Below, one piece after another: positions 38,370 to 46,556 of a stretch of DNA of 64,000 bases. The translations under genes were made by a program, and so were the position numbers. Where the stretch lies: positions 399,588 through 463,587 of the forward strand of contig PLDC01000025.1 of assembly GCA_003134995.1 (NCBI GenBank), read 5' to 3'. The stretch is from Acidobacteriaceae bacterium (GTDB lineage: Bacteria; Acidobacteriota; Terriglobia; Terriglobales; Acidobacteriaceae). The notes beneath the pieces are model-generated. The model made no database searches and was not told the DNA's origin. It saw nothing but the letters and a program-made list of their open reading frames with translations. Each line of letters opens with the position of its first letter. The first letter of the stretch is position 1.

Positions 38370-38756
38370 GGCGTCCGCTAAGCCTGCTGACGCTTGGGTC
38401 ACGGGGCTCATCCCCATGGCGTTTGTTGCTGACGTCCAACGCTCGGTAGATTTCTATAGATTGCTGGGCATGGAAGTGCGTGGCAGCGTGAAAACCGGCA
38501 CCGGCGATCTGCAGTGGGCGCACGTCGCTTGCGCGCAAGCCAATTTAATGTTCGCTCGCGCCACGGAACCGGTTGTCCCCAGCCAACGGCGGTGTTGTTC
38601 TATCTCTACTCGCCCAACGTGGTGACACTCCGGGAACATTTGAGGGCGGAGGGCGTCCACGTTTCTTCTATCACCTATCCTGACTACATGCCCAAAGGTG
38701 AAGTTCGCGTCGAGGACCCGGACGGCTACACCCTGCTCATCGGCCAGGCTGGCTGA
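38362..38756 (+). pseudogene. Frameshifted VOC (glyoxalase/bleomycin-resistance fold) gene
   Basis: The first part (from ATG 38362) reads WVTGLIPMAFVADVQRSVDF, as in VOC proteins, and continues to FARATEPVVPSQ near 38585. The rest of the fold, AVLFYLYSPNVVTLREHL and GEVRVEDPDGYTLLIGQ, is in a different frame. Joining the two needs a -1 (or +2) shift at about 38575-38595. The intact protein would be about 130 residues. It is coupled to the GalT-like gene by an 8-base overlap. A sequencing error or a recent mutation would give the same picture. Confidence 0.7.
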
Positions 38757-38788
38757 GCGAGGCTTCGCAGACGCATGATAAGATGTAC

Positions 38789-38809
38789 ATGGTCATACAA
38801 CATGACCAT
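38789..38809. promoter_or_regulatory. Operator-like palindrome before VapBC-type pair
   Basis: ATGGTCAT at 38789-38796 and ATGACCAT at 38802-38809 form a perfect 8-bp inverted repeat with a 5-nt centre, eight bases before the antitoxin ATG. Antitoxins of this kind usually repress their own operon through such sites; binding is inferred. Confidence 0.6.
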
Positions 38810-38816
38810 ATACACT

Positions 38817-39050
38817 ATGAAGACAATTCCCGCCGGTCAATTTAAAGCGCAGTGCCTGCGAGTGATGGAGGAAGTCCGAACCAAGCGTTCGCCGGTCCTC
38901 ATTACAAAACGCGGCAAGCCGCTCGCCAAGCTAGTCCCCCCCGACGAAAAGCTTCCTGACATTCTGGGATGCCTCGACGGAAAGATCGAGATTCTCGGCG
39001 ACATCATTTCGCCCGTGACTCCGCTGGAGGACTGGGAAGGCTTGAAGTGA
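38817..39050 (+). CDS. Phd/YefM-type antitoxin
   Basis: This 77-residue protein begins MKTIPAGQFKAQCLRVMEEV and has SPVLITKRGKPLAKLVP, the DNA-binding part of Phd/YefM antitoxins; the tail (DILGCLDGKIEILGDI) is the part that usually wraps the toxin. The ATG at 38817 is chosen because the only longer start (38775) would translate the operator palindrome. The toxin gene overlaps by four bases (GTGA). It should neutralise the PIN toxin and autoregulate the pair. Confidence 0.9.
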   Translation: MKTIPAGQFKAQCLRVMEEVRTKRSPVLITKRGKPLAKLVPPDEKLPDILGCLDGKIEILGDIISPVTPLEDWEGLK

Positions 39051-39442
39051 TCCTTCTCGACACTCATGTTTTGGTCTGGACAGTTTCAAGTTCAAGCCGA
39101 CTGTCGCGCGAGGCCACACACCAAATTCGCAAGGCCCAGACACAAGACGGCTGCGCCATAGCTTCAATTACACTCTGGGAGCTAGGCCTCTTGTTCCAAA
39201 GGAATCGCCTACGCGGTTCTGGGACGATTGAAGCCTCCGTCCGCGAGATTTTGGACCGCTCCCGAGTGCACGTAATGGAAATCACGCCGGACATTGTTGC
39301 CCTCGCGATGAGCTTCCCTGAGAGCTATCCCAAAGATCCGGGTGACCGTCTTATCGGCGCAACCGCACGGGCCTTGGGAATCACTCTGATCACGCAGGAT
39401 GAGAGAATTCTTGCCAGTCCCCTCGTGCGCTCGGTTTGGTAG
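39047..39442 (+). CDS. vapC: PIN-domain toxin (VapC-type ribonuclease)
   Basis: This 131-residue PIN domain protein has the acidic residues of the metal-ion active site: the N-terminal Asp in ILLDTHVLVW, Glu in LWELGLLF, and Asp in YPKDPGDRLI and TQDERI. VapC toxins cleave RNA. The GTG start at 39047 overlaps the antitoxin stop, giving coupled translation; starts upstream would read through the antitoxin in another frame. The antitoxin is Phd/YefM-like rather than VapB-like, a frequent pairing. Confidence 0.9.
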   Translation: MILLDTHVLVWTVSSSSRLSREATHQIRKAQTQDGCAIASITLWELGLLFQRNRLRGSGTIEASVREILDRSRVHVMEITPDIVALAMSFPESYPKDPGDRLIGATARALGITLITQDERILASPLVRSVW

Positions 39443-39462
39443 GCGATCGGTTTCCGATCCAT

Positions 39463-40767
39463 TTACGTGATGCGGTTCGTCTTCTTGTACTCGTCAAATT
39501 TCTCCAAAAACCGGTCAATGTCTTTCTTCTGCAAATAGTAAGGCGTAGACAAGCGCAGCTTGTGCGGGTCGCCGCCGCGGATGCGGATCTTGTGCGTCTT
39601 CCACAGCCAGTTTTCTAAATCCATGCGCGGCACCGGTGGCACATTCACCGTCACAATCGCGCAGCGCAAGGCAGGATCGGGCGAGGTCCACGATTCGGCT
39701 CCGCGCTTCTTCATTTCATCGAGAATGTAGTCGGCCAGCTTGCGATGGCGGCTTTCAATGCGGTCGAGCCCAATGTCGTTCGCCAGTTTGATTGACGCGC
39801 GCAGCCCCCACAGCGCCGGCACGTTCGAGCTGCCGATGCGTTGAAAGCGTTCCGCGCGAATCTTGGAGTCGTCCCAGCCTTCGGTGACGATCGTGTTCCA
39901 CATGCGGTCGATGACTTCATCGCGCACATAGAGAAAGCCGGAGCCTTTCGGCGCCTGCAGCCACTTGTGCGGGCTCGATGAATACATATCGCAGCCGAGG
40001 TCGTGCACGTTGAGGCGCATCATGCCGGCCACGTGCGCGCCATCGACCGCCGAAAGAATTCCCTTCGATCGGGCAAGCCCGCAAATCTCTTTCGCAGGCA
40101 GCACTACGCCGGAAAACGTTGTGATGTGGCTGAAGAAAATGACGCGCGTGCGCGGCGTGATGGCATCGTTGAATAAATTCAGAACCTGCGCCGCATCTTT
40201 CACCGGCCGGGGCAGAGTGACTCGCTTCACCACGACGCCATAACGCTTCGCCTTCAAATTCCACGGATGCTCGCCGCCGGGATGCTCCTGGTCAGTCATC
40301 AACACTTCATCGCCGGCTTTCATGTCGAGGCCGTTGGCGATATAGCTGTTGGCCTCCGTGGCATTGCGCAGCAACGCGATCTCATCGCGATGGCAGCCCA
40401 CGAATGCCGCCAGAGGATCGCGAAACTCATTCCATGCGCCGTATCCCCAGATGGGATAGTCTTCGGGATCCTGCTGATCCATTCTCTCGGTGGTGGTATA
40501 GCCGTCGAAAACTGCGCGCAGCACAGGCGCGGGGCTGGAGCCGACGGTGCCGTTGTTCAGGTAAATCTCGTCGGCGGGAATCAGAAATTGCTTGCGCAAT
40601 TCAGCCCAGTAAGCGTCTTCGTTCTTGTCGTTCTTACCCTGATCAAGCAGCGAGTGATCGGGCAGCGGCGGAATCTTCTCGAGCTGCGCGAACAGATTGC
40701 CCCGAAAGGCGAGGGAAGCGACGAGCCCCGCAGTGGCGGTGGTGAGAAAGTGACGGCGATCGAGCAT
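39463..40767 (-). CDS. Tat-exported class V aminotransferase-like protein
   Basis: This 434-residue PLP-dependent enzyme is of the class V (isopenicillin N epimerase/cysteine desulfurase-like) type. The N-terminus MLDRRHFLTTATAGLVASLA is a Tat signal, so a folded, cofactor-loaded enzyme is probably exported. The fold motifs are YLNNGTVGSSPAP, LLRNATEANSYI, SAVDGAHVAGM and the PLP-Lys motif SSSPHKWLQAPKG. The ATG at 40767 has GGAGGG upstream. The substrate is unknown, and a desulfurase role is not supported by neighbours. Confidence 0.85.
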   Translation of the reverse strand: MLDRRHFLTTATAGLVASLAFRGNLFAQLEKIPPLPDHSLLDQGKNDKNEDAYWAELRKQFLIPADEIYLNNGTVGSSPAPVLRAVFDGYTTTERMDQQDPEDYPIWGYGAWNEFRDPLAAFVGCHRDEIALLRNATEANSYIANGLDMKAGDEVLMTDQEHPGGEHPWNLKAKRYGVVVKRVTLPRPVKDAAQVLNLFNDAITPRTRVIFFSHITTFSGVVLPAKEICGLARSKGILSAVDGAHVAGMMRLNVHDLGCDMYSSSPHKWLQAPKGSGFLYVRDEVIDRMWNTIVTEGWDDSKIRAERFQRIGSSNVPALWGLRASIKLANDIGLDRIESRHRKLADYILDEMKKRGAESWTSPDPALRCAIVTVNVPPVPRMDLENWLWKTHKIRIRGGDPHKLRLSTPYYLQKKDIDRFLEKFDEYKKTNRIT

Positions 40768-40854
40768 GAGCCCTCCGGTCTTACGGATGACGGACGGCGC
40801 TATGGTACGACCATTGGTTTGTCGTGGACAAGCGTGAAGCGGTAAATCTACGCG

Positions 40855-42669
40855 TTAATAGTTAACCGAGCCGGCTAATAAGATCGACTGCGGGCTGCCG
40901 AGGGCGCCTGTGTAGGCGACACTCACGGAGGCGACAGCAGAGTAGGGAGAGGTCGCGAAAAATGTCACAGTGACCGTGCAACTTGCCCCGGGAGCCAGTG
41001 TGGCCCCGCAGTCGTTGGTTTCGGTGAAGTATCCCTTCGCGTTTTCCAGGCCAATCGACTGGATCGATTCGGTTCCTTGCCCGATATTTGTGAGCGTCGA
41101 AGTGAGCGTGGCGGTCGATCCGATCTGCACGTTTTGGAAATTCAAATACGCCGGGGAAATACTGAGAGCGGTCCGCCGGAAAAGCGAGATAACCGCGCTT
41201 CCGACAGTGTTGCTTCCTACCGTGAGCAGATCGAGCATTCCATCGCCGTCGAAATCCCCGACGATCAGTGAGCCGGCATAAATGGGTGCATTCCAATATT
41301 GAGGATTTTGAAAAGTGCCGTCCCCGTTGCCAAGCAGCAACGTTGCGAACTGCAAATCCTCATATTGAGAATTTGTCATTAAGACCACGTCCAAGTTGTT
41401 ATCGTTGTTAAAATCTGCGAGTTGTATGTTGCCAGCGCTCGGAGCCAGCGGAAATCCGCTTCCGTTGATGAAATTACCCCCGCCGTCGCCGAGCAGGATC
41501 GAGAGGCTGCCGGAGACGATATCCAGATTGCCGTCACGATTTAGATCACCCACCGCAGCGGTGCCCGCGGAGTAATGGCCGCTAACACCGAACGGTAAGG
41601 TGTAGACCACCGGCTTACGGAAAGATCCATGGCCGTCACCAAAATTGACGTCCACGAATGACTCATCGTCCTCGAGATCGGGTACAGCTAAATCGAGATT
41701 CCCATCATGGTTAAAGTCTCCCGCGGCCGGAATGCCGAATGCCAGGGTGCTGTCGAGGCCGGTTTTACCGCCAAAGGTACCTGCTCCTCGTCCCAGGTAT
41801 TCGTTAGAAAACCAGTCGTCATCTCCAACTGGAGTTGCGGTGATCAGGTCAAGTTCGCCATCCGCGTTGAAGTCGCCGACCAAAAGCGGCTCGCCAGCGT
41901 TGGCTCCCGTTCCAGCCAGAATGAAGCGGCCATCGCCGGTGCCCAGGGCGACGAACAAAGCATCGTATCCGCCATCGGCGAAAATAAAACTGCATGCATA
42001 CCCGAATGCCAAATCCAGATTGTTGTCACCGTTGAAGTTACCGACAACCAAAGAATTAATGCCGCCGCAATTTTGGCCGGAATTGATATCCCCGATATTG
42101 AACGTCGTCGAGATCGGCGGCTGGAAGGTTCCATCTCCATTCCCCAGAAGCACTTCAATGGCGGAAGCCCCGTGAGCAATGGCGAGGTCAAGCTTTCCGT
42201 CGTTATTAAAGTCGGCCACAGCGAACGCGGACACATAGTCTTCTGCGGGCAGGCTCACGCGAGTATCGAATCGAGCAAATGCCACCGCCGACGCCGGCTG
42301 GCTAACCATAAAGTAAACAACATTCGAAATTCCGTCAGCAGCCGACGGATTAGTCACGGTGATCGAGGCGGTTAGCGGCTGGGCGATATCGGCCGCAGTA
42401 ATGGTCGCCTGAAGCAGACTCGATGAAACAAACGTCGTCGTTCTGGCCGATCCGTTCCAGTTCACCACCGCATTCGAAGCGAACCCTGTGCCGCTGACGG
42501 TGAGAGTGAACGCCGCGTGTCCGGGGGCAATGCTCGTGGGCGTGAGCGGCTGGTTCACGAAGGGAACGGCACTCTGCTGAGCCAAGGCCGCAGTGCCAGC
42601 CGCAATAATTCCGAGCAACCATGCGAAGAGAAGAAGCGACCGAGTAATCGCGGAAACACATCGGTTCAT
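40855..42669 (-). CDS. Exported FG-GAP/VCBS-repeat protein, copy 1
   Basis: This 604-residue secreted protein has a signal peptide ending near ALAQQ, then an IPT/TIG-like Ig domain (about 30-120; GHAAFTLTVSGTGFASNAVV). Next come about seven FG-GAP/VCBS repeats with calcium-binding loops such as DFNNDGKLD, DFNADGELD, DFNHDGNLD, DLNRDGNLD and DFDGDGMLD (about 150-480). A C-terminal Ig-like domain (LNFQNVQIGSTATLTSTLTN, CGATLAPGASCTVTVTF) ends it. The start at 42669 has AGGAGG upstream. It is a tandem paralogue of the gene at 42812-44638, and the two even share promoter sequence. The ligand is unknown; it is probably a cell-surface beta-propeller. Confidence 0.9.
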   Translation of the reverse strand: MNRCVSAITRSLLLFAWLLGIIAAGTAALAQQSAVPFVNQPLTPTSIAPGHAAFTLTVSGTGFASNAVVNWNGSARTTTFVSSSLLQATITAADIAQPLTASITVTNPSAADGISNVVYFMVSQPASAVAFARFDTRVSLPAEDYVSAFAVADFNNDGKLDLAIAHGASAIEVLLGNGDGTFQPPISTTFNIGDINSGQNCGGINSLVVGNFNGDNNLDLAFGYACSFIFADGGYDALFVALGTGDGRFILAGTGANAGEPLLVGDFNADGELDLITATPVGDDDWFSNEYLGRGAGTFGGKTGLDSTLAFGIPAAGDFNHDGNLDLAVPDLEDDESFVDVNFGDGHGSFRKPVVYTLPFGVSGHYSAGTAAVGDLNRDGNLDIVSGSLSILLGDGGGNFINGSGFPLAPSAGNIQLADFNNDNNLDVVLMTNSQYEDLQFATLLLGNGDGTFQNPQYWNAPIYAGSLIVGDFDGDGMLDLLTVGSNTVGSAVISLFRRTALSISPAYLNFQNVQIGSTATLTSTLTNIGQGTESIQSIGLENAKGYFTETNDCGATLAPGASCTVTVTFFATSPYSAVASVSVAYTGALGSPQSILLAGSVNY

Positions 42670-42745
42670 GGAAAAAAGTCCTCCTTGGGCGAACTTCACG
42701 CGGGGAAAAAGGCCGGAAATGCTAGGGGAATTGCAGAACGGTTCG

Positions 42746-42774
42746 AATATACGGGCGCTGCTTTAGTGTGTCAA
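42746..42774 (-). promoter_or_regulatory. Sigma-70-type promoter for FG-GAP copy 1
   Basis: On the minus strand TTGACA (42774-42769) and TATATT (42751-42746) are 17 bp apart, a near-consensus promoter about 77 bp before the start codon. The same arrangement is present before the paralogue. Confidence 0.75.
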
Positions 42775-42811
42775 GCCTCGCCCGGAAACGGTGTCGCGTC
42801 CCGCGATCCAC

Positions 42812-44638
42812 TCAAAAGATATCTGATCCCGTAAGCAAGATTGACTGCGGACTTCCCAGGGCGCCTCCATAAGTTATTCTCACAGACGCGCTGAACAGGG
42901 CATCACCCTGCTTGGGAGTCAGAGCAACGGTAATTGCGCAACTCGCCCCAGGAGCCAGGGTTGCGCCGCAATTATTGCTTTCCGTGTAATTTCCTGCCCC
43001 GTCGATCAACTGAATCGATTCGATTGACTCATTCCCCTGGCCGGTATTCGTCAAGGTGGAGATGAGAGTGCTGCTCGACCCTTGGTTGACGGTCCCAAAA
43101 TTCAAAACGGCTGGCGAGATAGCGAAGTTGGTTTGCAGGAAGAGTGATAAGGTCGTCTCTCCGATTGTGGCATCTGTTATCTCCGTGCCAGCGGCGACCA
43201 TATCGAGTTTGCCGTCGCCATTGAAGTCCCCCACAGCCATGTACGCCGAATAGTCCAGCGCCGCCCAGTTCAGCGAACTCTGAAATGTACCGTTGCCGTT
43301 GCCTAGCGTCAGACCCACGACTTGCTGCTCTGAGGGATAGCCCAGATTTCCCATTACAACCACATCCAATTTGTTGTCGTTGTTAAAGTCCGCAAGCTGT
43401 AAGCCCTCAAGTTGCACGTTAGCACCGACCACGGTGACCCCTGGCTCTTGCTTGAATGTGCCGTTTTCATTTCCAAGAAACACGCCGAGGTTGGTTGTCA
43501 CGATGTCCAGGTAGCCATCTCCGTTGATATCTGCGGCCGCGGACGAGCCTTCGTTCAAAAATCCATCTCCGTGTCCTGGCTCCGGATATAGGATCGGACT
43601 GTTGAAGTTGCCATTGCCATCGCCCAGGAACACATAGAGGTCGCTGGTGAGTCCCCAGTAATCACGCCCTGGTATAACAAGATCGAGTCTTCCGTCATGA
43701 TTGAAGTCGCCAACCGTCGGCACACCCCACGCATAGATATCAACCATTCTGCGCGCACCGCTGAAAGGACCCACACCCGTCCCTAGACTGACTGCGGGAT
43801 AGTAGTTTATTCCCTCGTAATCTGCCGCTATGGTCACCACGTCGAGATCGCCGTCAGCGTTGAAATCGCCAGTGACCAGCGGCCAGCCGGCGACAGATCC
43901 GTTCCCTGTGAGCGTGAAACGACCATCCCCAGTGCCCAGCAATGTGTATAGGAGAAAACTTTCGAAGCCGCCGCTTTGATTTGGCTCGGGGCTCGCCACC
44001 GCCATGTCCGTGTTTCCATCCCCATTAAAATCCCCCACTAATAGGGAATAAAAAGCAATGCTGAAATTGGTGACGATCGGCGCCTGGAACGTTCCGTCTC
44101 CGTTTCCCAGGAAAACTTCAACGGTTGTGGCTGCACCATTAGTGGCTATCGCTACGTCAAGCTTCCCATCATGGTTGAAGTCGGCGACGGCGAGGCCGGA
44201 GATATAAGATTCCGACGGCAGAGTCACGGGAATGTCGATCCTCGCGAAGCCCACTGCAGAGCTTGAGGCGCCGACCATGAAATACAGCGCGTTTGAGGCT
44301 CCGTCGGTGGCCGACGGATTCGCCACGGTAATCAAGGCGGTCGTCGCGTACGCAACGTCTGCGGCAGTGATGGCGACCTGGAGCTGGCTGGATGAGATAA
44401 ACGTGGTCGTTCTAGCCGAACCGTTCCAGTTCACCACCGCATCCGAGGCAAAGCCGGTGCCGTTGACGGTGAGAGTGAAGGCGGCATGTCCCGGGGCAAC
44501 GCTTGTGGGCGAGAGCGGCTGGTTGACGAAGGGAACGGGATTATGCTGAGCCAAGGCCGCTGTGCCAATCGCAATGGTGCCGAGCAAGGATACGAAGAGA
44601 AGAAGCGAGCGGGCGATCGCGGAAACACGCCGGTTCAT
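42812..44638 (-). CDS. Exported FG-GAP/VCBS-repeat protein, copy 2
   Basis: This 608-residue protein has the same architecture as its downstream neighbour: signal peptide, IPT/TIG-like domain, about seven FG-GAP loops (DFNHDGKLD, DFNGDGNTD, DFNADGDLD, DINGDGYLD, DFNNDNKLD, DFNGDGKLD) and a C-terminal Ig-like domain with CGATLAPGASCAITV. The N-terminal 90 residues are nearly identical to copy 1, while the propeller has diverged. An AGGAGG site precedes the ATG at 44638. The tandem duplication, each copy with its own promoter, suggests diversification of a surface-binding protein. Confidence 0.9.
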   Translation of the reverse strand: MNRRVSAIARSLLLFVSLLGTIAIGTAALAQHNPVPFVNQPLSPTSVAPGHAAFTLTVNGTGFASDAVVNWNGSARTTTFISSSQLQVAITAADVAYATTALITVANPSATDGASNALYFMVGASSSAVGFARIDIPVTLPSESYISGLAVADFNHDGKLDVAIATNGAATTVEVFLGNGDGTFQAPIVTNFSIAFYSLLVGDFNGDGNTDMAVASPEPNQSGGFESFLLYTLLGTGDGRFTLTGNGSVAGWPLVTGDFNADGDLDVVTIAADYEGINYYPAVSLGTGVGPFSGARRMVDIYAWGVPTVGDFNHDGRLDLVIPGRDYWGLTSDLYVFLGDGNGNFNSPILYPEPGHGDGFLNEGSSAAADINGDGYLDIVTTNLGVFLGNENGTFKQEPGVTVVGANVQLEGLQLADFNNDNKLDVVVMGNLGYPSEQQVVGLTLGNGNGTFQSSLNWAALDYSAYMAVGDFNGDGKLDMVAAGTEITDATIGETTLSLFLQTNFAISPAVLNFGTVNQGSSSTLISTLTNTGQGNESIESIQLIDGAGNYTESNNCGATLAPGASCAITVALTPKQGDALFSASVRITYGGALGSPQSILLTGSDIF

Positions 44639-44718
44639 GGAATACAGTCCTCCTTAGGAGAAAACCAAGTCGAGGGGAAAAGGCCGGGAACCTCTGGGGG
44701 GATTTGCGGATCGGCTCG

Positions 44719-44747
44719 AGTATACGGGCGCTGCCTTATCGTGTCAA
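44719..44747 (-). promoter_or_regulatory. Sigma-70-type promoter for FG-GAP copy 2
   Basis: On the minus strand TTGACA (44747-44742) and TATACT (44724-44719) are separated by 17 bp. The hexamers and the spacer sequence GGCAGCGCCCG match the copy 1 promoter closely, so the regulatory region was duplicated along with the gene. Confidence 0.75.
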
Positions 44748-44839
44748 GCCTTGTCTGAAAAGGCTTCCCGGATAACCCCAAGGGGCAAGATCGCGTCTAA
44801 GGAAAGCAGAAGTGTGGGATTCGCGCTTGTGCTCCGGGC

Positions 44840-44845
44840 GTATAA
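44840..44845 (+). promoter_or_regulatory. TATAAT -10-like element before M48 protease
   Basis: A consensus TATAAT lies 39 bp before the protease start. No good -35 is found at 16-18 bp, so the promoter call is tentative. Confidence 0.35.
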
Positions 44846-44883
44846 TGTCGTTAATAAGTAAGCGGGCCTTAAAGGAGTTCCCC

Positions 44884-46068
44884 ATGAAATCGCGTTGGTT
44901 GGCATTCTCTGTGGCAATGGCGGCGTTCAGCACAGCACCCTTGATCGTGGCGCAAACCCAGACTCCCGGTCAGGCTCCGACTCAAGCTCCAAGTCAAACC
45001 CCCGCTCAAACTCCGAGTCAAACTCAGCCTCCCACTCACGACCCAGACAACGGCCAGCCGAAAGCCAGCGATGTGCAAAATGCGCCGAAACAGGCTCCCG
45101 CGGCGTTACCGACCAAGGACGACGACCAGATCAAGCACGACGGCTCCGAGGCTGATGTGGATGCGGTAGGGAACCGCAACGTCGGTTGCACGCGTGGCAT
45201 GGGCAACTGGTACACGGTAGAGGGTCAGGTCTCGCGCGGTCGAGTTTACGCCCAGCAGATCGAGGCGCAGATCAAGCTGGTCAACGATCCCGTAGTCACC
45301 GAGTATGTAAACCGCATCGGCCAGAATCTGGTGCGTAATTCAGACGCGCAGGTTCCGTTCACCATTAAGGTGATTGATTCCGATGTAGTGAACGCCATGG
45401 CACTCCCAGGCGGATTCTTCTATGTGAACTCCGGCCTGATCCTCGCGGCCGACGAAGAAGCTGAAATGGCTGGCGTGATGGCGCATGAGATTGCCCACGT
45501 GGCCGCTTGCCACTACGGCCGTGAAATGACGCGCGCGCAGCTATTGCAATTGGCTACGGTTCCATTAATCTTCATCGGCGGCGGGATTGGCTACGGAGCC
45601 TACGAAGCGTCAGGCCTCGCGATTCCCATGACATTTCTGAAGTTCTCGCGCACGTTCGAGGCGCAGGCCGACTACCTCGGCGTGCAGTATATGTACCGCG
45701 CCGGCTATGACCCCTCGGCGTTCATCTCCTTCTTCGAAAAGATTCAAGCCATGGAGAAGAAGAAGCCCGGCACTCTGGCCAAGGCGTTTGAAACTCACCC
45801 GCCGACCGCCGATCGCATTGAGAAGTCGCAGGAAGAAATTCGAAAAATTCTGCCGTCGAAGCAGCAATACATTGTGACCACCTCGGAGTTCGATGAAGTC
45901 AAAGCGCGGCTGGCATCGATCGAAAATCGCCACAAGGTTATCGACCCCAAGGACGCGAACAAGCCCAGTTTGCGGCGAACCTCCGCCGGCAGCGATACCG
46001 GCAGCGGAACTTCGACGACTGACGATGACCGCCCAACCCTAAAGCGGCGGGATGATTCGACAAACTGA
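44884..46068 (+). CDS. M48-family metalloprotease, exported
   Basis: This 394-residue protein has a signal peptide (cleavage near IVAQT), followed by a low-complexity Pro/Thr/Gln linker (about 25-60) made of repeats of the type PSQTP. The M48 catalytic domain has HEIAH with His201, Glu202 and His205, and the distal zinc ligand Glu259 in EAQADYLG. This resembles BepA/LoiP-type periplasmic quality-control proteases, but without TPRs. The ATG at 44884 has AAAGGAG upstream. The C-terminus is disordered and charged. A strong terminator follows. Confidence 0.9.
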   Translation: MKSRWLAFSVAMAAFSTAPLIVAQTQTPGQAPTQAPSQTPAQTPSQTQPPTHDPDNGQPKASDVQNAPKQAPAALPTKDDDQIKHDGSEADVDAVGNRNVGCTRGMGNWYTVEGQVSRGRVYAQQIEAQIKLVNDPVVTEYVNRIGQNLVRNSDAQVPFTIKVIDSDVVNAMALPGGFFYVNSGLILAADEEAEMAGVMAHEIAHVAACHYGREMTRAQLLQLATVPLIFIGGGIGYGAYEASGLAIPMTFLKFSRTFEAQADYLGVQYMYRAGYDPSAFISFFEKIQAMEKKKPGTLAKAFETHPPTADRIEKSQEEIRKILPSKQQYIVTTSEFDEVKARLASIENRHKVIDPKDANKPSLRRTSAGSDTGSGTSTTDDDRPTLKRRDDSTN

Positions 46069-46092
46069 CCAGACAAGCAGTAAGGATCAGCG

Positions 46093-46118
46093 AACCGGCG
46101 GCCTAGGCCGCCGGTTTT
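46093..46118 (+). terminator. Rho-independent terminator after M48 protease
   Basis: A perfect 24-bp palindrome (46093-46116, centre CCTAGG) is followed by TT, giving four T residues in total at 46115-46118. The stem is very GC-rich; the T-tract is short. Confidence 0.7.
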
Positions 46119-46143
46119 GCGTTGACGGGGTCAATGGGAACTG

Positions 46144-46190
46144 TGATGTCAAAAACGTATATTGACATCACCCTCCGAGTCCGATAGGCT
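46144..46190 (+). promoter_or_regulatory. Promoter with overlapping operator for RHH-Fic pair
   Basis: TGATGTCAA (46144-46152) and TTGACATCA (46162-46170) are perfect inverted repeats 9 nt apart. The right arm contains a -35 TTGACA (46162-46167); 17 bp on is a -10-like TAGGCT (46185-46190), 10 bp before the antitoxin ATG. The short distance would give a leaderless or near-leaderless mRNA. Autoregulation by the RHH protein is inferred from this overlap. Confidence 0.6.
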
Positions 46191-46199
46191 AGGTGAGGT

Positions 46200-46556
46200 A
46201 TGGCTAGAATCCCTAGAATTCCATTCACGCTACGAATGGAGCCCGAGGAACGTTCCGCGTTAGAGAACCTGAGTAAGGTCGAGGGACGCCCCATCAATCA
46301 GCTCTTGAACGAGGCTATCAAAAGCTACTTGAGCCGGCGGGGGCGAAAGGAGCGCAGCTTGGAAGCTAATCTGGCGAAGCTTCGGGCCTATCGCATGCGC
46401 GATCCTGGATTCCAAAAGGCGATCGCGGCGTTTGCGAAGGCCGAAGCGAGCTTGAAGGATCCGCTTGAGGGTGAGCCGATCGAGGAGTTCGCAGTCACAG
46501 ATGCGCGCAGGCCGGGCCCTGTTCAAAGCAAAATCCGTAAAGCTTTGAATGCCTAA
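46200..46556 (+). CDS. RHH-type antitoxin-like protein partnered with Fic
   Basis: This 118-residue protein begins RIPFTLRMEPEERSALENLS, then RPINQLLNEAIKSYL, a ribbon-helix-helix-like pattern (beta strand, then two helices) typical of MetJ/Arc DNA-binding antitoxins. The C-terminal half is basic and probably helical. It overlaps the Fic gene by eight bases. The usual Fic-inhibition motif (Ser/Thr-xxx-Glu-Gly/Asn) was not found here or in the toxin, so neutralisation may work differently. An operator palindrome precedes it. Confidence 0.7.
   Translation: MARIPRIPFTLRMEPEERSALENLSKVEGRPINQLLNEAIKSYLSRRGRKERSLEANLAKLRAYRMRDPGFQKAIAAFAKAEASLKDPLEGEPIEEFAVTDARRPGPVQSKIRKALNA

Noticed and set aside
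38575..38595. Programmed frameshift in the VOC gene
   Set aside because: No slippery heptamer or downstream structure is evident; mutation or sequencing error is simpler.
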